From positions 1-21,094 of the forward strand of contig JAZSRA010000108.1 in NCBI GenBank assembly GCA_045538195.1: DNA of 21,094 bases. Reading direction: 5' to 3'. The notes under the pieces were generated by a model. That model was not told where the DNA came from. It saw only the letters and a program-made list of their open reading frames with translations, and made no database searches. This document shows positions 1-7,434 of the stretch, in pieces. Every line of letters starts with the position of its first letter. The stretch's first letter is position 1. The position numbers and the translations under genes were made by a program. Source of the stretch: SVTX01 sp045538195 (GTDB lineage: Bacteria; Bacillota; Clostridia; Oscillospirales; CAG-272).

Positions 1-350
1 CCCCCGTGTCCCCCAACCCCATTGGGTTGAAATAGTGGAATAAGGGTTATAGCCATATCATACTTTTAAGTTTAATATGGCTTTCCCTTCGGGAAAGGTC
101 GCTACGCGACAAAGCTGTAAGCTTTAATAAGATTACGGCTACAAATCTAAATTATAAGAAGGATTTAACTTCTTTTAAACCAATAATCCCTTTCCGTCGG
201 CATAGCCGACAGGAGAGGGGTTTCTCAAGGGGAGAGGATGTCGCAGGGCGAGAAAATGCGGCATGTTCGCTTTTTCTCGAACAAGACCCCTCTTCTCTTG
301 AGCGGCTTTTCTTTTCGTACTTTTCTTGCAGCTGGTGGCAAGAAAAGTAC
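1..350. repeat. R1a: structured dispersed repeat, left part cut off by window edge
   Basis: This is the first of three copies of a family I call R1. It shares with the 7494-8213 copy a C-rich block (7-28, identical to 7781-7802), a cUUCGg-type hairpin (81-97), a GTCGGC-ATA-GCCGAC-like hairpin (196-210), an exact 44-nt block (236-279 = 8011-8054) and a terminal 34-nt palindrome (317-350). A longer stem pairs 224-237 with 289-302 around the 44-nt block. The left half presumably continues outside the window. Short ORFs exist in it but are not credible genes, because they run through palindromes. I do not recognise the family; it could be a MITE-like element or a structured RNA/DNA element. Confidence 0.8.
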
Positions 351-405
351 ATATAAAAAATCGCTAAATTGCAATTTATTTATCCCATTAATGTAAAAAT
401 CCAAA

Positions 406-471
406 AAGATGTTGACAAGTCAACTTTTTTGGTGTATAATACAACTCAAGATGTTGACGGGTCAACATCTT
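406..471 (+). promoter_or_regulatory. marR-type promoter with two palindromic operators
   Basis: A consensus promoter is visible: TTGACA at 412-417, a 17-bp spacer and TATAAT at 435-440. Two palindromes sit on it. The first (406-429) has GTTGAC-AA-GTCAAC at its core and covers the -35 box. The second (448-471) is a perfect 11+2+11 bp palindrome, AAGATGTTGAC-GG-GTCAACATCTT, lying just downstream of the -10. Their left arms are identical over 11 nt and their centres are 42 bp apart, about four helical turns. MarR proteins commonly bind such sites as dimers and repress their own gene. Autoregulation by the product of the gene at 508 is inferred. Confidence 0.88.
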
Positions 472-507
472 TGATTTATTCAACCGCGCAAAGAGAGGAA
501 AGAGCCA

Positions 508-996
508 ATGCTTGACAGATTTGAACATTTTTCATACTCGATATCAAATATTTATAAGCACATAATCAAGATAGAACGCGACGAAATGGAAAAATACGGT
601 CTGCGTGCCTCCTACGTGCAGTATCTTATCGCCATGAGCCGCTACCCCGAGGGAATCACCTCCGCAAAGCTCAGCGAGATCTGCGAAAAGGACAAGGCGG
701 CTATCTCGCGTATCGTCTGCGAAATGGAGGAAAGAGGCCTCGTTATGCGAGAGAGCGACAAGAACAATCTCTATCGCGCGAGGCTGGTTCTGACCGACGA
801 AGGAAAGCGTGCGGCAGACTACGTCTGCGACCGCGCCGAAGTGGCGGTCAATCTCGCAGGCCAAGGACTTTCCGATGAAGACAGAAAGATATTTTACGGC
901 GCGCTTGCCATATTTGAAGCAAACCTCAGGCGTATCAGCCAAGGCGGTATTCCTGAAAGAGCCGTCGGGCGCTCCGCGCGAGATGAACAAGAATAA
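508..996 (+). CDS. MarR-family transcriptional regulator
   Basis: This 162-residue protein has the MarR winged-helix layout: N-terminal dimerisation helices (about 1-45), a helix-turn-helix (about 51-75, with AAISRIVCEME as recognition helix), a basic wing (about 80-98, ending in LTDEGK) and C-terminal helices. MarR dimers bind palindromic DNA and are usually released by a small ligand or by oxidation. A purine-rich site (AGAGGAAAG) precedes the ATG. The gene stands alone: the next gene is convergent, separated by a shared terminator hairpin. Two strong palindromes in its promoter suggest autorepression. The ligand and other target genes cannot be read from this window; no exporter or enzyme is co-transcribed. 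The family call is firm, the role is not. Confidence 0.9.
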   Translation: MLDRFEHFSYSISNIYKHIIKIERDEMEKYGLRASYVQYLIAMSRYPEGITSAKLSEICEKDKAAISRIVCEMEERGLVMRESDKNNLYRARLVLTDEGKRAADYVCDRAEVAVNLAGQGLSDEDRKIFYGALAIFEANLRRISQGGIPERAVGRSARDEQE

Positions 997-1001
997 AAAA
1001 T

Positions 1002-1050
1002 GAGCCGACGCGCAACCCTTTTGTGAAAGTTGAGCGTCGGCTCTGTTTTT
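1002..1050. terminator. Bidirectional terminator between marR-type gene and sdaA
   Basis: GAGCCGACGC (1002-1011) pairs with GCGTCGGCTC (1034-1043), and the stem extends inward by GCAAC/GTTGA with one mismatch. A T-run follows on the + strand (1045-1051) and an A-run precedes it (995-1000), giving a U-run for the opposite transcript. It can therefore end both convergent genes. Confidence 0.88.
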
Positions 1051-2256
1051 TTATTCGTGCTTGTAGAGCTTCGCAAGGCCGCCCTCGCTGGTCTCACGGT
1101 AGTGGTGAGAAATGTCTATTCCCGTCTGATACATGGTCTCTACCACAAGATCGAAGGAGATCTTTCGGCTGTCGGAGAGGAAGTTCGCAAGGCTCAGAGA
1201 GTTGATAGCTCTCATCGCCGCCACCGCGTTTCTTTCGATGCAGGGGATCTGCACAAGTCCGCAAACGGGGTCGCAGGTAAGTCCGAGGTGATGTTCAAGG
1301 GATATTTCAGCCGCGTACTCGATCTGGTCTATTCCCATTTCGAAAAGCTCGGCAAGTGCCGCCGCGGCCATAGAGCAAGCCGTTCCTATCTCGGCTTGAC
1401 ATCCGCACTCGGCTCCGCTGACAGACGCGTTGGTTGCCACAAGCTGACCGATAAGACCCGCAACCGCAAGGGCGCGGACGATGTCCTTGTCGGAAAATCC
1501 GTTTTTCTCCTGCATATAGCAAAGCACCGCGGGAAGCACTCCGCACGAGCCGCAGGTGGGAGCGGTTACGATTAGACCGCAATCGGCGTTCTGCTCGCTG
1601 ACCGCAAAGGCGTATGAGCAGACCAGTCTGTTCTCTCTCGTCTGGGGGCTTTCGTCGATATGCCTTTGATTGTGAAGCCTTTGCGCCTTTCGCTTGACGC
1701 CCAGACCTCCGGGAAGCGTTCCCGTGTGAGTAAGTCCCTCGCGGATGGCGTTCTGCATAGTGTGCCACACCTCAAGGAGATATGCGGGAAAATCCTCGTC
1801 CTCGTGAGAGAATACGTAGTCCGAAAGACGTATATTTTTCCTTTTGCAGACCTTTGCGATCTCGGTAAAGCTGTTTTTCTTATAAAGCTCTTTTTCGCTT
1901 TTCTCGCTTTCCTCTCCCACGACCTCGATCTCTCCACCGCCTACCGACAGCACGGTCATATCGGCAACAAGCCCGTCGCCAATATATCCTTTGAAATTAA
2001 GAGTGTTGGGATGCTCCAGCTCGATCTCCTCGTTGCAAAAGATCACCTCCGTGGGTATTCCCGAAAAAACCTCGAGAATGGCGCGGTCGGTTCCGTGTCC
2101 CTTTCCGGTTTTCGAGAGCGAGCCGTAAAGCGTTACGACTATTCTTTCGACGTTTGGATATTTCAACAAAAATCTCTCTGCCGCGAATGCGGGGCCCATC
2201 GTGTGCGAGCTGGAGGGGCCTATTCCTATCTTGTAAATATTTCTGACAGATTTCAT
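1051..2256 (-). CDS. sdaA: L-serine dehydratase, iron-sulfur type, single chain
   Basis: The enzyme deaminates L-serine to pyruvate and ammonia using a [4Fe-4S] cluster. In the 401-residue product the beta domain comes first (GPSSSHTMGP at 13-22), followed by the catalytic alpha domain (TAPTCGSCGVLP at 231-242). Candidate cluster cysteines are C286 (GCQAE), C328 (CDPVCG) and C339 (PCIERN). Their spacing of 42 and 11 residues equals that of C343/C385/C396 in the Legionella enzyme. Both domains are in one chain, as in E. coli SdaA, whereas many Bacillota use separate sdaAA and sdaAB genes. I chose the ATG at 2256 because GGAG lies 5 nt upstream and homology begins at MKSVRNIYKIGIGPSSS; an upstream in-frame ATG at 2346 lies upstream of the promoter. 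The gene is monocistronic with its own promoter. Confidence 0.94.
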   Translation of the reverse strand: MKSVRNIYKIGIGPSSSHTMGPAFAAERFLLKYPNVERIVVTLYGSLSKTGKGHGTDRAILEVFSGIPTEVIFCNEEIELEHPNTLNFKGYIGDGLVADMTVLSVGGGEIEVVGEESEKSEKELYKKNSFTEIAKVCKRKNIRLSDYVFSHEDEDFPAYLLEVWHTMQNAIREGLTHTGTLPGGLGVKRKAQRLHNQRHIDESPQTRENRLVCSYAFAVSEQNADCGLIVTAPTCGSCGVLPAVLCYMQEKNGFSDKDIVRALAVAGLIGQLVATNASVSGAECGCQAEIGTACSMAAAALAELFEMGIDQIEYAAEISLEHHLGLTCDPVCGLVQIPCIERNAVAAMRAINSLSLANFLSDSRKISFDLVVETMYQTGIDISHHYRETSEGGLAKLYKHE

Positions 2257-2301
2257 AGCAACTCCGATAATATTATTTGGACTTGATCTATATACAGTTA
2301 C

Positions 2302-2330
2302 ATTATATAACAAAATCGGCGGCAAGTCAA
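2302..2330 (-). promoter_or_regulatory. Promoter of sdaA
   Basis: Reading the minus strand, TTGACT (2330-2325) and TATAAT (2307-2302) are separated by 17 bp. The predicted transcript start is about 40 nt before the sdaA start codon. The promoter lies just downstream of the jag terminator. Confidence 0.8.
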
Positions 2331-2352
2331 TACGGCTTTTTGCCATTTAACG

Positions 2353-2386
2353 ATAAAAAACAGAGGGAAGCCTTCAAAGACTTCCC
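2353..2386 (-). terminator. Terminator of the rpmH-jag operon
   Basis: On the minus strand GGGAAG (2386-2381) pairs with CTTCCC (2370-2365). TCTG and then a U-run (2360-2355) follow. It lies 17 nt beyond the jag stop codon. Confidence 0.78.
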
Positions 2387-2402
2387 ACTTAATATTGTTC
2401 GA

Positions 2403-3053
2403 TCAGTTTTCTTCAAGATAAATAACGATCTTTCTGTTGTTTTCAGAACCGATAGAATTGGTGGAAACACCCTCGATGTTCTGGATCTCGGAGTGAATGA
2501 TCCTTCTCTCGTAGGGGTTCATAGGTTCAAGCATAACGCTTCTCTTCTGTTTAAGAACCTTGTCCGCCATTCTTCTTGCGAGCGCGCGGAGAGTTTCCTC
2601 TCTCTTTGCTCGGTAGTTTTCTGCGTCAACGGTGATCTTTACGTAGCTGGGCTTAACACCGTTAACTCTCTTGTTAGCCGCGAGGTTAGCAAGATACTGG
2701 AGACTGTCAAGGGTGTCGCCGTGGTGACCTATAAGCGCGCCTGCGCCCTCGCCCGTGATGTCGATAAGCTTGCAATCCTTGTCAGACCCTTGGGCGTCCT
2801 TCATTTCGACCTTTACGTCAAGACCCATGTCCTTGACTAACTGATTGATAAAGTTGAGCGCGAAGATCTCACCCTTGTAAGAAGCCTTCGCGGAGATCTT
2901 TGCGGGCTGAGCGCCGATACCGAAGAGGCCTCTTTTAGGCTCGTCGATAACGGTGTACTCGATCTCCTCCGCACTTGTAACGCCAAGCTCTGCGACTGCA
3001 GCCGCAACAGCGTCGGCAATAGTTTTTCCTGTTGTAATTATTTCTTTACTCAC
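2403..3053 (-). CDS. jag: Jag/KhpB RNA-binding protein (Jag-N, KH and R3H domains)
   Basis: This 216-residue cytoplasmic RNA-binding protein of the KhpB (SpoIIIJ-associated) family partners with KhpA in several Bacillota and affects cell division and envelope synthesis. The Jag-N domain spans about 4-55 (DEPKRGLFGIG at 38-47). The KH domain contains the GHHG loop at 109-112 and the R3H domain contains R183-x3-H187. It starts with GTG at 3053, supported by GGAG 8 nt upstream; the domain begins immediately after, so no longer form is needed. It is the last gene of the operon, 17 nt after yidC, and is followed by a terminator. Jag is normally followed by mnmE, but here mnmE is about 7 kb away on the other strand. 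Confidence 0.94.
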   Translation of the reverse strand: MSKEIITTGKTIADAVAAAVAELGVTSAEEIEYTVIDEPKRGLFGIGAQPAKISAKASYKGEIFALNFINQLVKDMGLDVKVEMKDAQGSDKDCKLIDITGEGAGALIGHHGDTLDSLQYLANLAANKRVNGVKPSYVKITVDAENYRAKREETLRALARRMADKVLKQKRSVMLEPMNPYERRIIHSEIQNIEGVSTNSIGSENNRKIVIYLEEN

Positions 3054-3070
3054 GATAGTTTCTCCGTCAA

Positions 3071-4567
3071 TTATTTGTCGTCTTTTTTGTTATCTTTTTT
3101 GAAAAGATCGCGGAAAGAGAATTTCTTATCCGTCTTATCGGACTCGTCCTTGAGCGTTGTTCCGTCAGCCATAGTGCTGTCGATCTCGGGTTTCTCTTCC
3201 GTTTCTTCCTTGACTACGGGTCTGTAATTTCCCTTCTCGTCGTAATCCTCGTCGTCGATGTGGTGTAGCGAGCGCACCTTGCCGGCATTTGCCGATTTCT
3301 GTATCTTCTTAGGCTGCTTGCCTGCCAGTTCTTTTTCCGCCGCCTTGTAGTCCTCCTCGGTAAACTGAGGCAGGGGCATAGCCTTGCTGAAGATAAACTG
3401 CTTGAGAACGCCAAGGATGCTCTTGAATATCCAGTAGATTCCGATAGCAGCGGGAACGCCGAAAGTGATGAACACGCTCATCAGAGGCATGGTAACGTCC
3501 ATCATGGTATTGGAGCAAGCCTGCTGTCTCTCGTCTGCGTTCTGGGTGGGCTGGAAGGAGAGCTTTCTGTTTATTCTCATGCTGAAGAAGTAGACTACGA
3601 AGGTCAGAACAGGCACAAGAAGCAAGAGCCAGAGATTTACGTCAGAGCCGAAATCCCAGAAATTCCACTGGGGGATCTGACCGAGGTCAAGAAAACCTAC
3701 GTTGAAGTTGAGGGGGTTGGCCACTATGTTGTCGATTTTTTCAGCAACCGCCTCGGGGTTGGTAACGTACTTTGCAAGGATCTCGTCGCCAAGCGCGCCG
3801 GATGCGCGAAGCTCGGTGATCTTATTGAGAAGCTGGATCGAGCCGTTAGAGGTAACGGTGTGTCCCTCGGCTCTGACTATTGCGTGCATTACCTGAATGA
3901 AGTTATCGGAGCATGCGAGAACGTACTTCATGGGGTTAACGACTACCCAGTAAAGCACGATAAGCACGGGGAACTGAATGAGCAGAGGGAGACAACCCGA
4001 CATAGGATTGTAGTTTTCCTTCTGATAAAGCTCCTGGATCTCCTGGGTGACCTTTTGCTGGGTCGCCTGGTCGTTTCTGCCCGCGTACTTTCTTCTGATA
4101 GCCATTTCCTTGGGCTTCAGCTTTGCCTGCTTGATGGAGTTCTTTTGCTGCTTGATTCCGAAAGGAAGGAAGACGATCTCCATGATTATAGCAAATACGC
4201 AAAGAGTAAGGATATAGTTGTTGAAGGGCATTATCTTGGTGATCAAGCTCAGCGCGGTACCGATCCAGGAAAGGAAGATATCAAGGAAGTTAGAGCTTGC
4301 TTCAAGCTCGACCTCGACCTTTTCCTGAGGCTTTTTATCGCCGTCTTCTTTGTCCTCGCCGCTTTCGGTCTCATCCCCCGTGCCTTCTGTGGCATCGGTT
4401 TCACCCTCGGGTGTAGATCCCTCGGTCTCGGGGTTTGCGAGATCGCTGAGGTCAAGGGAGGTGTCGATCTGAATGTTTCCGCCACCGCAGCTTGTGAATG
4501 CGAGTGTTAATGCGAAGCACAAGGAGAGCAAAAGCGCGATCCTTGTTACGATTTTTTTCTTGTTCAT
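3071..4567 (-). CDS. yidC: YidC/Oxa1/SpoIIIJ membrane protein insertase
   Basis: This insertase integrates membrane proteins alone or with SecYEG. The 498-residue product starts with a signal segment and a lipobox-like FTSC (C27; F at -3 is atypical), then an acidic low-complexity linker (about 35-90). Membrane segments lie at about 95-112, 118-138, 195-215, 312-332 and 358-385, and the tail is charged. Family signatures are the FLPFGIKQQK stretch (133-142), the coiled cytoplasmic loop (about 143-187) and SGCLPLLIQFPVLI (190-203). The hydrophilic-groove arginine (R73 in B. subtilis SpoIIIJ) aligns without gaps to E130. A roughly 100-residue external insert lies between TM2 and TM3, longer than in B. 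subtilis. The gene starts 6 nt after yidD, and its likely Shine-Dalgarno site lies in the end of yidD. Confidence 0.95.
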   Translation of the reverse strand: MNKKKIVTRIALLLSLCFALTLAFTSCGGGNIQIDTSLDLSDLANPETEGSTPEGETDATEGTGDETESGEDKEDGDKKPQEKVEVELEASSNFLDIFLSWIGTALSLITKIMPFNNYILTLCVFAIIMEIVFLPFGIKQQKNSIKQAKLKPKEMAIRRKYAGRNDQATQQKVTQEIQELYQKENYNPMSGCLPLLIQFPVLIVLYWVVVNPMKYVLACSDNFIQVMHAIVRAEGHTVTSNGSIQLLNKITELRASGALGDEILAKYVTNPEAVAEKIDNIVANPLNFNVGFLDLGQIPQWNFWDFGSDVNLWLLLLVPVLTFVVYFFSMRINRKLSFQPTQNADERQQACSNTMMDVTMPLMSVFITFGVPAAIGIYWIFKSILGVLKQFIFSKAMPLPQFTEEDYKAAEKELAGKQPKKIQKSANAGKVRSLHHIDDEDYDEKGNYRPVVKEETEEKPEIDSTMADGTTLKDESDKTDKKFSFRDLFKKDNKKDDK

Positions 4568-4573
4568 TTCGAA

Positions 4574-4942
4574 TTAGTCCTCTCGTTTGTTATTTTGTTT
4601 TTTGGACTTCTTTTTGCGGTCTTCAAGCGGAAGATCGTATAAGAATACAAATCTTGTTTTTGCCAAATAGCCGCCGTCATATACATTTTCTCTTATCTCC
4701 GGACCGATTTTAGGATTGCGGAGACCGCTTCTCGGAACGGGGTCGTATCCACCCGGGCAAAACGGCTGGCAACGGAATATGCGCCACACCGTGAGAAGAG
4801 TTCCCACAAAAAAGCCACGTTTCTGATATGCTTCAAGAGCATAGGCTGAGCATGTAGGAGTAAACCTACAGCACGGTCTTCCTTTAAGCGGAGACAGGAA
4901 TTTGCGGTAAAAGCGAACCAGTAATATACAGATATATTTCAT
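4574..4942 (-). CDS. yidD: YidD membrane protein insertion efficiency factor, C-terminally extended
   Basis: YidD is a small membrane-associated protein that assists YidC-dependent insertion. The conserved core is clear: an amphipathic N-terminus (MKYICILLVRFYRKFLSP), CRFTPTCSAYA (25-35) and RCQPFCPGGYDPVP (57-70). Family members are usually 70-85 residues; this one is 122, with a charged tail (about 71-122) rich in Lys and Arg at its end. The ATG at 4942 is one base past the rnpA stop codon (TGA-T-ATG), so translational coupling is likely. A longer upstream reading in this frame is only the shadow of rnpA. The position between rnpA and yidC is the standard one. Confidence 0.93.
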   Translation of the reverse strand: MKYICILLVRFYRKFLSPLKGRPCCRFTPTCSAYALEAYQKRGFFVGTLLTVWRIFRCQPFCPGGYDPVPRSGLRNPKIGPEIRENVYDGGYLAKTRFVFLYDLPLEDRKKKSKKQNNKRED

Positions 4943-4943
4943 A

Positions 4944-5333
4944 TCAGGTTCTGTCTGTGAGGTTTTGGTCGAACATTTCCAGCTTGCGAAAGGCATACTT
5001 CAATTCCCTTGCGATCTCGGGGCTTTTGATCCCTTCGATCTCGGGCTTCGCGCTGATGACTATGAGAAATCCCTTTTTCAAGGCATCCTTATGGACAAAA
5101 TACGCTGCGCGTATAACTCTTTTGGCGCGACTGCGCTTTACCGCTCCGCCCACCTTTTTGGAGACCGAAAGTCCCAAGCGGTTGACGACTATCTTCTGCG
5201 GATGCTCCTTTTTCAGTCTGCCCGCGTGCAGGTCCTTGAGGACGTACACACAAACGTATCTTCCGAAAAAATGCTTCCCCGAGCGATAAGCCTTGTTATA
5301 GAGATGATGCTCCTTTATTGCGGGAAATTTCAT
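4944..5333 (-). CDS. rnpA: Ribonuclease P protein component
   Basis: RnpA is the protein subunit that binds RNase P RNA and helps recognise the 5' leader of precursor tRNAs. The 129-residue basic protein carries the RNR-type motif KRSRAKRVIR (66-75) and LGLSVSKKVGGAVKR (53-67). I chose the ATG at 5333: AGAGGT lies just upstream and the family alignment begins at MKFPAIKEHHLYNKAY. The same frame is open further upstream, but that part resembles nothing. The gene sits 224 nt downstream of rpmH, an unusually long gap that holds a hairpin which may attenuate transcription. Confidence 0.95.
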   Translation of the reverse strand: MKFPAIKEHHLYNKAYRSGKHFFGRYVCVYVLKDLHAGRLKKEHPQKIVVNRLGLSVSKKVGGAVKRSRAKRVIRAAYFVHKDALKKGFLIVISAKPEIEGIKSPEIARELKYAFRKLEMFDQNLTDRT

Positions 5334-5457
5334 TCTTCTACCTCTTTTGTTGCGTTTTTTTACAACGCTTACGTGTTTGTCAATGCTTCCGTCAATTTTT
5401 ATTATTCCCTCTTTTTTGCGGCGCGGGGAGGTCGCCCGAAAAAAACTCTTAAACGCT

Positions 5458-5514
5458 AAAAACCCCGATGCCCTTACATACAAGTGAACTTGACTGAGGT
5501 CATCGGCGGTTTTT
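5458..5514 (-). terminator. Hairpin between rpmH and rnpA (attenuator or terminator)
   Basis: On the minus strand AAAAACC (5514-5508) pairs with GGTTTTT (5464-5458), and CCGATG (5506-5501) pairs with CATCGG (5470-5465). An inner CAAG/CTTG stem is also present. The U-run is part of the outer arm and is followed by AGCG. It resembles an intrinsic terminator with an extended stem. Partial read-through would give more rpmH than rnpA message; this is inferred. Confidence 0.55.
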
Positions 5515-5557
5515 ATTTTGCCAATCTGTTAAAAACAAGATGTTTTAAACGATGTGA

Positions 5558-5692
5558 TTAGTGGGTAAGTCTCTTTCTACCCTTAGCGCGGCGTCTCTTC
5601 AGAACGGCTCTTCCGTCCGAAGTCTTCATTCTCTTTCTGAAGCCGTGCTCCTTTTTTCTCTGACGCTTTTTAGGCTGGTAAGTTCTGAGCAT
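5558..5692 (-). CDS. rpmH: 50S ribosomal protein L34
   Basis: The 44-residue product begins MLRTYQPKKRQRKKEHGF and ends RRRAKGRKRL followed by TH, which is the L34 pattern over its full length. The ATG at 5692 has a strong AAGGAGG site 8 nt upstream (5701-5707). The open frame continues about 190 nt further upstream, but that part is leader and promoter. As first gene of the operon it is driven by a near-consensus promoter. dnaA, its usual divergent neighbour, is replaced here by a MATE exporter gene in the same orientation. Confidence 0.97.
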   Translation of the reverse strand: MLRTYQPKKRQRKKEHGFRKRMKTSDGRAVLKRRRAKGRKRLTH

Positions 5693-5800
5693 TTGCTGCA
5701 CCTCCTTAAGTGATAATCGGAAGCGTTTGCACAGTTCACGATATGCGAACCGAAACGACGAGAATGCCGTTTTTGACGCTTTTACACAATGACATCGTAT

Positions 5801-5830
5801 ATTATACACGATAGCGATGCCTTTTGTCAA
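5801..5830 (-). promoter_or_regulatory. Promoter of the rpmH-rnpA-yidD-yidC-jag operon
   Basis: On the minus strand a perfect TTGACA (5830-5825) and TATAAT (5806-5801) are separated by 18 bp. The transcript would begin near 5794, leaving a leader of about 100 nt before rpmH. Confidence 0.85.
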
Positions 5831-5888
5831 GAGTTTTTCAAAATTTTTCTTGATTTTTTGAAAAACTGTCTGATTTTTCAAATTTATC

Positions 5889-5902
5889 GGGCTTTTTAGC
5901 CC
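5889..5902 (-). terminator. Weak terminator after the MATE gene
   Basis: GGGCT-AAAA-AGCCC on the minus strand lies 12 nt past the MATE stop codon. It is followed only by GATAAATTT, a poor U-tract, so read-through towards rpmH is possible. Confidence 0.4.
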
Positions 5903-5914
5903 TATTTTTGACTA

Positions 5915-7384
5915 TTATTCGGGTATTTTAGCGATTATCTTCTTATAAATTATGACAAAGAAGACCGTGCTGGCGATCACCGACATTATTTCCGCTATGG
6001 GGAATGCCCACCAGACGAGAGCCGCGTCGCCAAGCTGTGCGAGCAGGAACGCTACGGGGATAAGCACTACAAGCTGACGCGCGATGGACACGAACATCGA
6101 GTAAATGCTCTTTCCAAGGGCTTGGAATACCGATCCGATGATGATACAGAAGCCCGCAAACACGAAGGAGATCGAGATTATACGCAGGCAGGGGACGGCA
6201 ATGGCAAGGCTTGCGGCATCCGACATGTTGAACAGGCCGAGAAGCGTTTCGGGGAAAATCTGGAACACAAGAAGTCCCAGAGCCATATATCCCACGGCAT
6301 ATATAATTCCGAGCTTGACCGTTCCCGTAAGTCTCTTTCGCTTTTGCGCGCCGTAATTGTAGGCGACTATGGGGACGATTCCGTTGTTAAGTCCGAATAT
6401 CGGCATAAAAATGAAGCTTTGGAGCTTGAAGTAAACTCCGAACGCGGTCTGAGCGAGGATGCCGACGGTGTATTCTGTTCCCTCCACTGCGGCTGAGAAG
6501 CTGTCGAGGATACTGTTGAAAAGCACGTTCATCACCGATCCGATAGACGCCATTACAATCGACGGAATGCCGATAGCGTATATTCTGCCGATGATCTTGA
6601 AATCGGGACGGAAGCGGCGGAAGGTCAGGTGTATTTCCTTGTTATATATGCGGTTGAGGAAGATGGCAAGCACTAACGCCGCTATCTGACCGATAACTGT
6701 GGCTATTGCCGCACCCGAGATGCCAAGACCGAATCCGAAATCAAGAAATCCGGGGTTGGGAATGATCTTTCCAAGTCCGTTTTCAAAGATAAATATGGGA
6801 TCGAGGATTATATTAATGATCGCGCCCACACCCTGAGTTATCATGGCGAGATAGGTCTTGCCGGTCGAGATCATCAGCCTTTCCATAACGATCTGCCCGA
6901 ATATTCCAAAGGACAGAATAAAGCAGATAGAAAGGTAGTCAACTCCGAGAGAGATGACGGTCGCGTTGTCGGTCATCCAGCCCATATAGGTCTCCATACA
7001 GGTGAAGCCGAGGACAAGAAAGACGATATAGCTGCAAAGGGCAAGAAATACTCCGTTGGAGGCTATCTTATTAGCCTTCGGAATATCCTTCTCTCCAAGA
7101 CTTTTTGAGAGCAGGGCGTTGATTCCCACTCCCGTACCCGCCGCCACGGCTATCATAAAGTTTTGCGCGGCAAATGCGAGAGATATGGCGGTCAGTTCAA
7201 AGGAGGTCTCCTCGGAGATCCTCGCGACGTAAAGGCTGTCTACTATATTATAAAGCGCCTGCACCAGCATAGATGCGACCATAGGCAGAGCCATTGAAAT
7301 AAGCAGTCGGTTTATGGGCATTGTACCCATTTTGTTTTCGACGGGCGCACTGCCTGCGACCGCGGTCTTTTTTCTTTTGAACAT
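5915..7384 (-). CDS. MATE-family multidrug/sodium-coupled exporter
   Basis: This is a 489-residue polytopic membrane protein of the MATE superfamily, which exports cationic drugs or metabolites in exchange for Na+ or H+. The first MatE domain begins at about residue 24 with INRLLISMALPMVASML and the typical YNIVDSLYVARI. A second homologous half starts around residue 250. About twelve hydrophobic segments are visible. I chose the ATG at 7384, preceded by AGGAGG; an alternative start 42 nt upstream lacks one. The gene has its own promoter (7435-7463) and no co-transcribed regulator. Substrate cannot be predicted. It occupies the place beside rpmH where dnaA is usually found. Confidence 0.92.
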   Translation of the reverse strand: MFKRKKTAVAGSAPVENKMGTMPINRLLISMALPMVASMLVQALYNIVDSLYVARISEETSFELTAISLAFAAQNFMIAVAAGTGVGINALLSKSLGEKDIPKANKIASNGVFLALCSYIVFLVLGFTCMETYMGWMTDNATVISLGVDYLSICFILSFGIFGQIVMERLMISTGKTYLAMITQGVGAIINIILDPIFIFENGLGKIIPNPGFLDFGFGLGISGAAIATVIGQIAALVLAIFLNRIYNKEIHLTFRRFRPDFKIIGRIYAIGIPSIVMASIGSVMNVLFNSILDSFSAAVEGTEYTVGILAQTAFGVYFKLQSFIFMPIFGLNNGIVPIVAYNYGAQKRKRLTGTVKLGIIYAVGYMALGLLVFQIFPETLLGLFNMSDAASLAIAVPCLRIISISFVFAGFCIIIGSVFQALGKSIYSMFVSIARQLVVLIPVAFLLAQLGDAALVWWAFPIAEIMSVIASTVFFVIIYKKIIAKIPE

Positions 7385-7434
7385 TTTTCCTCCTATTTTA
7401 TATATGATTCTTGATTTTTGAAACAAACAGAATT

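Noticed and set aside
152..352. Short open frames inside R1 copies (152-352, 7486-7809, 7947-8132)
   Set aside because: They run through palindromes, have no ribosome binding sites, and their similarity to each other comes from the repeat sequence. They are artefacts of a non-coding repeat.
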